This document shows positions 1 to 7,345 of a stretch of 9,077 bases of DNA, piece by piece (the first letter of the stretch is position 1; the number at the start of each line of letters is the position of its first letter). This DNA is from Rhodocyclales bacterium. GTDB lineage: Bacteria > Pseudomonadota > Gammaproteobacteria > Burkholderiales > Rhodocyclaceae. A program made the translations under genes and the position numbers. Location of the stretch: the NCBI GenBank assembly GCA_021286885.1, contig JAJTBM010000097.1, positions 1 to 9,077 on the forward strand. The letters are read 5' to 3'. The notes beneath the pieces were generated by a model. That model did no database searches. It saw only the letters and a list, made by a program, of their open reading frames with translations, and was not told where the DNA came from.

Positions 1-746
1 ATGCGGGCTGGATCGCAGAGCAAGGGGCTGGGATGCAATTCAAGCCGAACATCCAGCCCTGCGACGCGAAGCTCCGGGTCTAGCAGTTCAACTACATGGC
101 AAATCTCGGTCGATAGATCGATGGTGTTTTGCTGCAGAGCCAGATGACCACTGTCTGCCAAGCTCAGGGTGCGTAAATCGTCGATCAACCGAGACAAATC
201 TTCGACTTGGCTCAGTAGGCGGCGAAATAGTGCTTCGCCAGGCTCAAAGACACCTTCTGCCAAGCCCTGCAAACGCCCCCGCAGGATAGTGACGGGTGTG
301 CGCAATTCATGGGCAATGGCTGCATTCCAGATCACGAGTTCCCGGTTGGTACGCTCCAGGCGTTCTGCCATGGAATTGAAGTCGTCCACCAGCGTGGCGG
401 TTTCTCCCACGCTGCCGATGGGGCGTGTAGCGCGTGCGGCCAAGTCACCACTGGCGACGCGTCTTACGCCTTCTGCGACTGCATTGAGGGGTTGCAAAAT
501 ACGGTTTGATAGGCGGGTGGCCGTATAAATCGCCAAGTACAGCCCAAGTATCGTCAGTACAGCAATTAAAACCCACTCCGATGGCGTAGGTGGCCAACTG
601 TCCAGATTGGGTGAAACCAGGGCCGGGTTGTAACGCGTTACCAGCGCGTAGAACACGTAAAAGCCCACATGCAGCAACAGCATGACACCCAGTGCCATGC
701 CCGAGAGGGACAGCATCAGGTGGCGGTTCAAGCCTGGGCGGCGCAT
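1..746 (-). CDS. Sensor histidine kinase, AdeS-like, N-terminal part (gene runs off the left edge)
   Basis: Inner-membrane sensor kinase that autophosphorylates on a histidine and passes the phosphate to the response regulator encoded just upstream of it. The first 248 residues are visible. There are two predicted membrane segments (about residues 11-35 and 58-76) flanking a short periplasmic loop of about 22 residues, then a HAMP linker (about 77-130). The HisKA dimerisation domain follows (about 137-200), with the H-box AHELRTPVTILRGRLQG and the phospho-accepting His146. The ATP-binding catalytic domain lies mostly beyond the window, so its integrity cannot be judged. The wording around the H-box resembles, from memory, AdeS of the Acinetobacter AdeABC pump. 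The start ATG (744-746) overlaps the regulator's TAA by one base, and GGAGG (757-761) sits 10 bases upstream, which suggests translational coupling. With such a small periplasmic loop, the signal may be sensed in or at the membrane; that is inference. Confidence 0.93.
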   Translation of the reverse strand, partial: MRRPGLNRHLMLSLSGMALGVMLLLHVGFYVFYALVTRYNPALVSPNLDSWPPTPSEWVLIAVLTILGLYLAIYTATRLSNRILQPLNAVAEGVRRVASGDLAARATRPIGSVGETATLVDDFNSMAERLERTNRELVIWNAAIAHELRTPVTILRGRLQGLAEGVFEPGEALFRRLLSQVEDLSRLIDDLRTLSLADSGHLALQQNTIDLSTEICHVVELLDPELRVAGLDVRLELHPSPLLCDPAR

Positions 747-1459
747 TAAGCGATGTCCTCCAGCCGATAGCCCACGCCTCGCAAGCTGAGGGGAATGCCG
801 GGGAGGCCTGCATCTTCCAGCTTCTTGCGCAGCTTGCTGATATGACTGTCGATGGTCCGTTCCAGCACCTCGCTCTCGGTGGATAAACATGCATGGATGA
901 GCTCACCACGGCTGAAAACCCGGCGGGGCGCACGGGCCAGGTGGGCGAGCAGCCGGAATTCGGTGAGGGTCAGCGGAAGTGAATGCAGGTGCTCGCCTTG
1001 TCGCACGCTGGCACGAAAGGCTTCCAAATCAATCTCCAGGGTGCCGATGCGCAGAACGGGCGTCGAGCTTTCATCCTGGCACTGGGTGCGGCGCAGAACG
1101 GCTCGCACGCGTGCGGCCACTTCGGCGGGGTTGAACGGCTTGACCACATAGTCGTCGGCGCCAATCCGCAGGGCCGTGAGTTTGTCCAGATCCTGGTCGT
1201 GAGCGGTGACCATGATAACGGGTGTATTCCCTCTGCGCCGTAGTTCTGCCAGGACTTGCCATCCATCCAGCTGGGGCATCTGCACATCCAGTAAGAGCAG
1301 ATCCGGGCGCAGGCTGAGATGCAGCTCCAGCGCCGTGCGACCATCGGTAGCCCAGACTGTGCGCAATCCTTCCCGATGTAAATAGGCTTTCAGGATGTCG
1401 ACGATCTCCGGTTCATCTTCGGCAATCAAAATCAGGGCGTTGGTGTGCATGTGCTCCAT
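746..1459 (-). CDS. OmpR-family response regulator, AdeR-like
   Basis: DNA-binding response regulator of 237 residues, a normal length for the OmpR/PhoB family. The receiver domain covers about residues 8-122: acidic pocket E14-D15, phospho-accepting D58 in LLLLDVQMP, switch Thr85 in VIMVTAHDQD, and conserved K107 in VVKPFNP. The C-terminal winged helix covers about 135-235, with a recognition helix around residues 201-215 (RTIDSHISKLRKKLE) and the terminal RGVGYRL hairpin. ALRIGADDYVVKPFNP and ERTIDSHISKLRKKLE match what I remember of AdeR closely. The gene is first in the minus-strand operon, with the kinase following in a one-base overlap, and it is divergent from the efflux operon, its most likely target. 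I chose ATG 1459 because GGAG (1465-1468) lies 5 bases upstream. A TTG at 1462 and an in-frame ATG at 1450 are alternatives. Exact target genes are inferred from position. Confidence 0.95.
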   Translation of the reverse strand: MEHMHTNALILIAEDEPEIVDILKAYLHREGLRTVWATDGRTALELHLSLRPDLLLLDVQMPQLDGWQVLAELRRRGNTPVIMVTAHDQDLDKLTALRIGADDYVVKPFNPAEVAARVRAVLRRTQCQDESSTPVLRIGTLEIDLEAFRASVRQGEHLHSLPLTLTEFRLLAHLARAPRRVFSRGELIHACLSTESEVLERTIDSHISKLRKKLEDAGLPGIPLSLRGVGYRLEDIA

Positions 1460-1464
1460 CAAAT

Positions 1465-1468
1465 CTCC
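1465..1468 (-). promoter_or_regulatory. Ribosome binding site of the response regulator
   Basis: On the minus strand GGAG is followed by five bases and then ATG at 1459. This favours ATG 1459 over the upstream TTG at 1462 and over the later ATG at 1450, in front of which a GGAG would be only three bases away. Confidence 0.5.
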
Positions 1469-1485
1469 ATCTTTCTCCCGCGTTT

Positions 1486-1499
1486 CCCCAACACTGGGG
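1486..1499. repeat. Small inverted repeat CCCCA-N4-TGGGG
   Basis: A perfect 5-base inverted repeat with the loop ACAC lies in the divergent control region, near the response regulator start. On the minus strand it would fall in the leader of the regulator mRNA if transcription starts upstream of it. It is short and could be chance in a GC-rich sequence. No T run follows on either strand, so it is not a standard terminator. Confidence 0.25.
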
Positions 1500-1538
1500 C
1501 GCTAGTCTCGGGCTTCATTCTGATTCCGATATATGCAG

Positions 1539-1559
1539 GGCTGGCCAGACAGGCTGGCC
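1539..1559. promoter_or_regulatory. Direct repeat GGCTGGCC-N5-GGCTGGCC, candidate regulator operator
   Basis: Two identical 8-base copies (1539-1546 and 1552-1559) are separated by AGACA, a 13-base period. OmpR-family regulators bind direct repeats as head-to-tail dimers, usually with a period near 10-11 bases, so the 13-base spacing is slightly wide. The repeat lies between the AT-rich patch at 1528-1534 and the adaptor start. On the minus strand it sits upstream of that patch, where an activator or autoregulator of the regulator gene could act. The assignment as an operator is inference. Confidence 0.35.
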
Positions 1560-1566
1560 CCAGCTT
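1551..1566 (+). repeat. Inverted repeat / possible leader hairpin just before the adaptor start
   Basis: GCTGG (1553-1557) and CCAGC (1560-1564) form an inverted repeat. In RNA the stem could be AGGCUG/CAGCUU with one G-U pair and a four-base GCCC loop, ending five bases before the adaptor ATG at 1572. It overlaps the second copy of the direct repeat, so the same bases could serve either as an operator or as an RNA hairpin over the initiation region. There is no recognisable Shine-Dalgarno sequence here. Confidence 0.3.
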
Positions 1567-1571
1567 AGCCC

Positions 1572-2717
1572 ATGAAAATGAACCGCCTGCTGATGTGTCT
1601 GACCCTACCGGCCAGCTTGGTGCTGGTGGCCTGCTCATCCCATGAAGATGCGCAGCCCCCGGCTGAGTTACCCCTTGTTTCCGTCACCAAGACGAGTACC
1701 CAATCCATACAGTTGGATGATGAACTGCCCGGTCGGGTGGCAGCAGTGCGGACGGCAGAGATTCGCCCCCAGGTGGGGGGTATTGTGCTGCGCCGCCTGT
1801 TCGAGCAAGGAACGGAGGTTAAAGAAGGGCAAGCATTGTTCCAGATTAACCCGGCGCCCTTCAAGGCAGAAGCCGATAACGCCGAAGCCAACTTGAGGCG
1901 GGCCGAAGCTGCGTTGGAGCGTACCCGCCAGCAAACCCTGCGCCTAGCGCCTTTGGTGGATGCGGATGCGGTCAGCCGCCAGCTCTACGACGATGCCTTG
2001 TCTCAGCGCAATCAGGCCGCTGCCGAAGTGGAGCAGGCCCGGGCAAGTCTGGCCCGCCGTCGGCTCGATCTGGAATTTGCCACCCTGCGTGCACCCATCG
2101 GTGGGCGTATTGGTGAAGAGTTGGTGACGGAAGGGGCTCTGGTGGGCAGTGCCGATACCAATCCGATGGCTCGCATTCAGCAAATCGATCAGGTGTATGT
2201 CGATGTGCGTCAGCCGGCAAGCATGCTGGAGGCCATTCGCGCCTCGGCAGGAGGCAATGCTGCCGCTGAAGCCCGGGTGAGTATTCTGGATGCCCAGGGC
2301 CAGCCTTATCCCGTCAAGGGGCGTGTGCTGTTTTCGGGGGTGAATGTGGAGGCCGGCACGGGAGATGTGGTGCTGAGAATTCGAGTGGACAACCCCGAGC
2401 GGCGCCTCCTGCCGGGTATGTTTGTGCGCGCCCGGATTCCTCGGGGTGGGCCGATTGAGGGCATTCTGGTGCCCCAGCAGGCGGTGGTGCGTAGTAGTGA
2501 TGGTCAGGCATTGGTATGGGTGATGGATGAGGCAGGCAAGGCCCACCAAAAAACTGTGCAGCTCGGGCCCATCAAGGATCGTCAGTACCTAGTGGAGGCC
2601 GGTTTGGCTAAGGGGGAAACCCTGGTTGTTGAGGGGCAAGACAGATTGCGGGAAGGCGTGTCTGCCAAAACCTTGGCATGGGCTACTCCGGGTGTGAGCC
2701 CGGTGGCCAGCCGTTGA
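1572..2717 (+). CDS. RND efflux periplasmic adaptor lipoprotein (membrane fusion protein, MexC/AdeA/AcrA-like)
   Basis: Periplasmic adaptor of 381 residues, normal for the family, that joins the inner-membrane RND transporter to the outer-membrane channel. The N-terminus is a lipoprotein signal (MKMNRLLMCL then ASLVLVAC), with acylated Cys21 as the expected first mature residue. After it come a first lipoyl half-motif (about 60-95), an alpha-helical hairpin (about 100-165), a second lipoyl half (about 170-195, APIGGRIGEELVTEGALVG), a beta-barrel domain (about 205-290) and the membrane-proximal domain to the end. PGRVAAVRTAEIRPQVGG and VTEGALVG recall MexC more than AcrA. ATG 1572 is the most upstream possible start because an in-frame TAG lies at 1566-1568. 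ATG 1578 is a near alternative. No clear ribosome binding site is seen, unlike the next two genes. It is first in the efflux operon, 12 bases before the transporter. Confidence 0.95.
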   Translation: MKMNRLLMCLTLPASLVLVACSSHEDAQPPAELPLVSVTKTSTQSIQLDDELPGRVAAVRTAEIRPQVGGIVLRRLFEQGTEVKEGQALFQINPAPFKAEADNAEANLRRAEAALERTRQQTLRLAPLVDADAVSRQLYDDALSQRNQAAAEVEQARASLARRRLDLEFATLRAPIGGRIGEELVTEGALVGSADTNPMARIQQIDQVYVDVRQPASMLEAIRASAGGNAAAEARVSILDAQGQPYPVKGRVLFSGVNVEAGTGDVVLRIRVDNPERRLLPGMFVRARIPRGGPIEGILVPQQAVVRSSDGQALVWVMDEAGKAHQKTVQLGPIKDRQYLVEAGLAKGETLVVEGQDRLREGVSAKTLAWATPGVSPVASR

Positions 2718-2722
2718 GGGAG
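2716..2722 (+). promoter_or_regulatory. Ribosome binding site of the RND transporter
   Basis: GAGGGAG overlaps the last bases of the adaptor stop codon and lies seven bases before ATG 2730. It is a strong, ideally spaced site that fixes the transporter start and points to coupled translation with the adaptor. Confidence 0.7.
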
Positions 2723-2729
2723 TACGCCC

Positions 2730-5700
2730 ATGCCACGCTTTTTTATTGATCGCCCCATTTTTGCCTGGGTGGTGGCTTTGTTCATCATCCTGCTGGGGCT
2801 CATTGCGATTCCTCAACTGCCGATTGCCCGTTACCCCTCGGTTGCCCCGCCGACGGTCAGCATCTACGCGACCTATCCGGGTGCCACGCCCCAAACCATG
2901 AATGATTCTGTGGTGGGCTTGATTGAGCGGGAGCTGTCGAGCGTACGCAATCTGCTTTATTTTGAATCCTCGACCGATACTTCGGGGACGGCCGAAATTC
3001 GGGTGACTTTCAAGCCGGGCACCAATCCCGAAATGGCCCAGGTAGACGTGCAGAACCGGATCAAGACCGTAGAGCCGCGCCTGCCTGCGGTGGTTCGCCA
3101 GAACGGCCTCAAGCTTGAATCGGCGGCTTCATCGTTCCTGCTGATCGTCAGCCTCAAATCCACCGATGGGCGTTACGACGAAGTGGCGCTGAGCGATTAC
3201 CTCGCCCGGAATGTGGTCGAGGAGTTGCGGCGGATCGAAGGGGTTGGTCGAGTGCAGCTGTTTGGTGCTGAACGTGCCATGCGTATTTGGGTTGATCCCG
3301 CCAAACTGCTCGCCTACAAGCTTTCCATGAGCGATCTGAGCGAGGCTGTGACGCGCCAAAATGCCCAGATTGCCCCCGGACGGGTCGGCGGTGCGCCCAC
3401 GATCGAAGGACAGCGGGTGACTGTGCCTGTCACCGTTCAGGGGCAGTTGCGCACGCCTCAGGAGTTTGCCGCGATTGTGCTCAAGGCGGGGGCCGATGGC
3501 TCCAAGGTGGTGCTGGGAGATGTGGCCCGGGTAGAACTGGGCGCCCAGACCTATGCCGAAACCATCCGAGAAAATGGTCAGCCGGCCTCTGCACTGGCGG
3601 TGCAACTGGCGCCGGGGGCAAATGCAGTGCGTACCGCCCAGGCCGTTCATGCCCGCATGGCAGAGCTGTCCCACTCGATGCCAACCGGCATCAGCTATGC
3701 CGTACCGTTTGATACCGCACCCTTTGTTCAGATCTCCATCGAGAAAGTCGCCCAGACCCTGCTGGAAGCCATGGTGTTGGTGTTTCTGGTGATGTATCTG
3801 TTCTTGCAAAATGCCCGCTACACGATGATTCCGGCCATTGTGGCGCCGATTGCGCTACTCGGTACTTTTGCCGTCATGCTGATATCGGGCTTCTCGGTAA
3901 ATGTGCTTACGATGTTTGGCATGGTGCTGGCCATTGGCATTATTGTGGATGATGCCATTGTTGTGGTGGAAAACGTGGAGCGCCTGATGGCCACCGAAAG
4001 GCTCAGCCCTCGGGAGGCCACGATCAAAGCCATGAAGGAAATCAGCGGGGCCGTGGTGGGGATCACCCTGGTGCTGATTGCTGTGTTTATTCCGATGGCG
4101 CTGGCGAGTGGTTCCGTGGGCGTAATTTACCGCCAATTCACCCTTTCTATGGCGGTGGCGATTTTGTTCTCGGCTTTCCTGGCCTTGAGCTTGACCCCCG
4201 CCTTGTGCGCTACCTTGCTGCATCCCCATGCTGGGCATGCGAATGAACGGGGCTTCTTTGGGTGGTTTAACCGGGGGTTTGCCCGCATGGAGTCGCGCTA
4301 TGCCCAGGGTGTGTACGGCCTGGTGCGGCGGGGTGGGCGAGTCATGCTGGTGTTTGTGGCTTTGGTGGGGGCTTTGGTGATGGGCCTGGATCGCCTGCCT
4401 TCGGCTTTTTTGCCGGAAGAGGATCAAGGCTATTTCATCACGTCCATCCAGCTGCCTTCCGATGCAACCACCGAACGCACTCGGGATATCGTCAAAACCT
4501 TTGAGCAGCATGTGGCCACCCGACCGGGGATCGCTTCCGAGCAAGCGATTCTGGGCTTCAGTTTCTCGGGTTCGGGCCCCAATGCCGCCATTGTGTTTTC
4601 CAACATGCAGCCCTGGGGGGCGCGCAATGGTGCAAATTCAGGCGAAGAGGTCAATCTGGCCCAGGCTGCCATGGCCGGAATTGCAGAGGGGATGGTGATG
4701 AATTTGATGCCACCCGCCATTGATGAGCTGGGTACGTCTTCTGGGTTTGCGATGCGTTTGCAAGACCGGGCCAGTCAGGGATTTGATGCTTTGATGCAGG
4801 CCCAGCAGCGCTTGCTGGCCCTGGCAGCGGAGAGCTCCGTGTTCTCGATGGTTTACCCCGAAGGTTTGCCCCCAGGAAGTAGCGTGAGGTTGGATATTGA
4901 TCGTCAGAAAGCCGAAGCATTAGGCGTACCGTTTGCATCCATCAGCGATACGCTGTCAATTGCGATGGGCTCGCTCTATGTCAATGATTTTCCCAATGCA
5001 GGACGCATGCAGCAGGTCATCATCCAGGCCGACGCCAAGGCCCGTATGCAGGTTGAAGACATCCTGAAACTGTACGTGCGTAATACCGCAGGCGGCATGG
5101 TGCCCCTCGGCGAAGTGGTACATCCGGTCTGGGCAGAAGCCCCGCTCCAGATGTTGCGCTACCAAGGATATCCGGCTGTGCGTATTTCCGGGATGGCGGC
5201 CCCGGGGGTTTCGAGTGGCGAAGCCATGGCGGAGATGGAGCGCCTAGCAGCCAAACTGCCGCCGGGCTTTGCGGTTGAATGGACAGGCCAATCCCTGCAA
5301 GAGCGCCAGTCTGCAGCCCAGGCGCCCATGCTTATGCTGCTTTCGATGCTGGTGGTGTTCTTGGTGCTGGCCGCCCTGTATGAAAGCTGGGCCATTCCCT
5401 TATCGGTCATGTTGGTGGTGCCCCTGGGGCTGATGGGCGCTGTATTGGCCGTCAATATGCGTGGTTTACCCAACGATGTGTTCTTCAAGGTCGGAATGAT
5501 TACCGTGATGGGCCTGTCGGCCAAGAATGCGATTCTCATCATCGAGTTCGCCAAACAACTGCGTGAGCAGGGCATGGGCTTGGTCGAGGCGGCAGTTCAG
5601 GCGTCCCGCCTGCGTTTGCGCCCCATTTTGATGACATCACTGGCGTTTGCGCTGGGGGTGGTTCCCTTGATGCTGGCCAGTGGCGCCAGTGCAGAAACCC

Positions 5701-5858
5701 AACATGCCATTGGCACGGGGGTGTTTGGTGGCATGGTGAGTGCCACCGTATTGGCGGTGTTTTTTGTCCCGGTATTCTTTGTGTTCGTGCTGGGCGTACA
5801 GGAGCGTTTGCCGCGCTTGGGGCGGCGTCGGGTGCGTGTTGATGGAGAGGTGAAGTGA
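2730..5858 (+). CDS. RND multidrug efflux transporter, HAE-1 family (MexD/AcrB-like)
   Basis: Inner-membrane proton/drug antiporter, active as a trimer, that captures substrates from the periplasm and membrane and drives them into the channel. It has 1042 residues, the usual HAE-1 length (AcrB 1049). The N-terminus MPRFFIDRPIFAWVVAL is the family's first membrane helix. Two large periplasmic loops (about 30-335 and 560-865) alternate with membrane bundles (about 336-550 and 866-1025). The proton relay is intact: D407-D408 in IIVDDAIVVVENVE, K932 in GLSAKNAILIIEFAK and T969 in PILMTSLAF. The switch-loop region GFSFSGSGPNAAIVF (609-623) and NLLYFESSTDTSGTAEI near the N-terminus resemble MexD from memory. 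I see no frameshift or missing segment. Hydrophobic and amphiphilic multidrug substrates are expected for HAE-1 pumps; the actual substrate range cannot be read from the sequence. Its stop overlaps the start of the channel gene. Confidence 0.97.
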   Translation: MPRFFIDRPIFAWVVALFIILLGLIAIPQLPIARYPSVAPPTVSIYATYPGATPQTMNDSVVGLIERELSSVRNLLYFESSTDTSGTAEIRVTFKPGTNPEMAQVDVQNRIKTVEPRLPAVVRQNGLKLESAASSFLLIVSLKSTDGRYDEVALSDYLARNVVEELRRIEGVGRVQLFGAERAMRIWVDPAKLLAYKLSMSDLSEAVTRQNAQIAPGRVGGAPTIEGQRVTVPVTVQGQLRTPQEFAAIVLKAGADGSKVVLGDVARVELGAQTYAETIRENGQPASALAVQLAPGANAVRTAQAVHARMAELSHSMPTGISYAVPFDTAPFVQISIEKVAQTLLEAMVLVFLVMYLFLQNARYTMIPAIVAPIALLGTFAVMLISGFSVNVLTMFGMVLAIGIIVDDAIVVVENVERLMATERLSPREATIKAMKEISGAVVGITLVLIAVFIPMALASGSVGVIYRQFTLSMAVAILFSAFLALSLTPALCATLLHPHAGHANERGFFGWFNRGFARMESRYAQGVYGLVRRGGRVMLVFVALVGALVMGLDRLPSAFLPEEDQGYFITSIQLPSDATTERTRDIVKTFEQHVATRPGIASEQAILGFSFSGSGPNAAIVFSNMQPWGARNGANSGEEVNLAQAAMAGIAEGMVMNLMPPAIDELGTSSGFAMRLQDRASQGFDALMQAQQRLLALAAESSVFSMVYPEGLPPGSSVRLDIDRQKAEALGVPFASISDTLSIAMGSLYVNDFPNAGRMQQVIIQADAKARMQVEDILKLYVRNTAGGMVPLGEVVHPVWAEAPLQMLRYQGYPAVRISGMAAPGVSSGEAMAEMERLAAKLPPGFAVEWTGQSLQERQSAAQAPMLMLLSMLVVFLVLAALYESWAIPLSVMLVVPLGLMGAVLAVNMRGLPNDVFFKVGMITVMGLSAKNAILIIEFAKQLREQGMGLVEAAVQASRLRLRPILMTSLAFALGVVPLMLASGASAETQHAIGTGVFGGMVSATVLAVFFVPVFFVFVLGVQERLPRLGRRRVRVDGEVK
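5844..5850 (+). promoter_or_regulatory. Ribosome binding site of the outer-membrane channel
   Basis: GGAGAGG inside the end of the transporter gene lies seven bases before ATG 5858 and only four before the alternative GTG 5855. The spacing favours the ATG. Confidence 0.6.
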
Positions 5859-7291
5859 TGCGCTTGCTTCCAGGAAGTCTTTTATTGCTGCTAGCTGGGT
5901 GCAGCATGGTTCCACCCATGCCCGTAGTGGCTGCGGGCTTACCCGAGCATTACCGCGTAACACCCCCATTGGAAGTGGAGCGTCCAGCCGTTCAGCCCAG
6001 GGCAGCCCATACCCTCGGCTGGGTAGAGATGTTCGGTGATCCACGTTTGCGCGCTCTCATACAGCAGGCGCTCCAGCACAATCGCGATTTGCGGGTGGCC
6101 TTAAGTAATGTGGAGGCGGCTCGGGCCCAGTACGGGGTCGAACGTAGTGCCCAGTGGCCCCGTATTGATGCCCGAGCCGGGGTGGGGCGGGAGCGGGTGG
6201 CCGAAAGCTTGAGTAGTAGCGCCGTGGTGGCGGGGGCCCATTCTGCGGGTGTGAGTCTGAGCGCTTTCGAGATCGATTTGTTTGGTCGGGTGCGGGCGTT
6301 GTCTGAAGCGGCACAGGCCCGTTATCTGGCGAGTGCAGAAGGTGCCCAGGCCGTACAGATCAGCTTGATTGCGGCGGTGGCCGATGCCTATCTGGAAGAG
6401 CGACTCGCGACCGAGCAACTGCATCTGACCGAAACCACCCTGGCAGACTGGCGCCAGTCTTTAGCCTTGGCCCGGCTCCTGAAGGATGCCAAACAGAATA
6501 GTGGGCTGGATGTGGCGCAGGCTGAAGGGCAGGTTGCCTCGGCCGAGGCAGATCTGGAAGGCCGACTCAGGGATCTGGCCTTGGCACGCCACGCCCTGGT
6601 GTTACTCTTGGGGGGAGATGTACCCGCAGCCTTGCCCGAAGGCCTGCCCTTGGCAGAGCAGCCTATTCTGACGCGCCTTCCGCCGGGTTTGCCCTCGGAT
6701 GTTCTGCTTCAGCGTCCTGACCTGCGTCAGGCCGAGCAAGCCCTTCGGGCTGCCAATGCCGACCTCGGTGCGGCCAGGGCTGCTTTCTTCCCCACGCTCT
6801 CACTCACCGCCAGCCTGGGTTACGCGAGCCCCGCCCTGGGCGGATTGTTTGCGGGTAGCCAACAGGCCTGGAGCTTTGCGCCCCAACTCAGCCTACCTCT
6901 GTTTGATCATGGCCGGTTGGCAGGTAACCGGGATTTGGCTGAAGCCCGCCGTGAGATTGCAGTGGCCCAGTACGAAAAGGCGATTCAAACGGCTTTCCGT
7001 GAAGTCGCCGATGGCCTAGCCGGGAGTGCCACCCTGGATCGCCAGCTGCTCGCCCAGGAGCGGGTGGTGGCGAGCGCGGAGCGTCGGCGGGCGTTATCCA
7101 ACCTGCGTTATCGGGTCGGGCAGGATAGCCGCCTTGAGCTTTTGGATGCCCAGCGCCAAGCATACGCAGCCCAACAAGGCCTGCTCAGTCTGCGCAGGGC
7201 CGTTTTCAAGAACGCCCTGACGCTTTACAAAGCCTTGGGGGGTGGTCTGGTGGAGGGGGCTGCTCCAGTTCAGGGAACACCACCGGCCTGA
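5858..7291 (+). CDS. Outer-membrane efflux channel lipoprotein (OprM/OprJ/AdeC-like, TolC superfamily, NodT type)
   Basis: Outer-membrane factor of 477 residues, a normal length, that forms the trimeric exit duct of the pump. MRLLPGSLLLLLAGC is a lipoprotein signal with Cys15 as the lipid-attachment site, as in OprM and OprJ. Two OEP repeats follow. The first (about 45-245) contains NRDLRVALSNVEAARAQYG and FEIDLFGRVRALSEAAQARY. The second (about 270-460) contains VLLQRPDLRQAEQALRAAN and LGAARAAFFPTLSLTASLGY, which are signature stretches of this family, and the terminal coiled-coil helices around YEKAIQTAFREVADGLA. ATG 5858 shares one base with the transporter stop (TGATG). GTG 5855 would add one residue but has poorer spacing to the ribosome binding site. 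As the third gene of the operon it completes a self-contained tripartite pump, so the pump need not borrow a TolC encoded elsewhere. Confidence 0.96.
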   Translation: MRLLPGSLLLLLAGCSMVPPMPVVAAGLPEHYRVTPPLEVERPAVQPRAAHTLGWVEMFGDPRLRALIQQALQHNRDLRVALSNVEAARAQYGVERSAQWPRIDARAGVGRERVAESLSSSAVVAGAHSAGVSLSAFEIDLFGRVRALSEAAQARYLASAEGAQAVQISLIAAVADAYLEERLATEQLHLTETTLADWRQSLALARLLKDAKQNSGLDVAQAEGQVASAEADLEGRLRDLALARHALVLLLGGDVPAALPEGLPLAEQPILTRLPPGLPSDVLLQRPDLRQAEQALRAANADLGAARAAFFPTLSLTASLGYASPALGGLFAGSQQAWSFAPQLSLPLFDHGRLAGNRDLAEARREIAVAQYEKAIQTAFREVADGLAGSATLDRQLLAQERVVASAERRRALSNLRYRVGQDSRLELLDAQRQAYAAQQGLLSLRRAVFKNALTLYKALGGGLVEGAAPVQGTPPA

Positions 7292-7310
7292 GCCCGGGGG
7301 ATTTGAGTGG

Positions 7311-7316
7311 GATAAT
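7311..7316 (+). promoter_or_regulatory. Possible -10 element ahead of cas3
   Basis: GATAAT matches the sigma-70 -10 consensus at five of six positions and lies 29 bases before the cas3 ATG. The hexamer at the proper -35 distance (about 7288-7293, CTGAGC) is poor. An alternative pair, TTGAGT 7303-7308 with TATGTT 7325-7330, would leave almost no leader. Weak evidence for a dedicated cas3 promoter. Confidence 0.22.
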
Positions 7317-7345
7317 CATGAGGCTATGTTGATGGAATTTTTGTT

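Larger units (their letters stand above)
1460..1571. promoter_or_regulatory. Divergent control region between regulator operon and efflux operon
   Basis: This 112-base non-coding stretch separates the start codons of the response regulator (minus) and the adaptor (plus), so it must hold both promoters or their leaders. An AT-rich patch at 1528-1534 (GATATAT) is the best -10 candidate in either direction, but no good -35 hexamer lies at the right distance on either strand. That is what one expects of promoters needing an activator of the OmpR type. The region also holds an 8-base direct repeat and two inverted repeats, listed separately. Function is inferred from position and from the known arrangement in the AdeRS-AdeABC system, where the regulator binds the intergenic spacer. 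Confidence 0.6.

Noticed and set aside
445..933. Minus-strand open frame of 162 codons across the regulator/kinase junction
   Set aside because: It is out of frame with both the winged-helix end of the regulator and the membrane/HAMP part of the kinase, which are clearly the real coding frames.
2739..2744. Run of six T at the beginning of the transporter gene as a slippage or phase-variation site
   Set aside because: The run is short and encodes conserved Phe-Phe residues of the RND N-terminus. Nothing suggests switching.
3855..4544. Minus-strand open frames opposite the transporter gene (also 3129-3809)
   Set aside because: Antisense to the intact RND transporter, rich in His and Gln with no recognisable domain.
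7283..7300. Possible terminator after the channel gene (CCGG / CCCGGG words)
   Set aside because: The pairing is only four bases with an awkward loop, and no T run follows. The T5 at 7338-7342 is not preceded by a stem.
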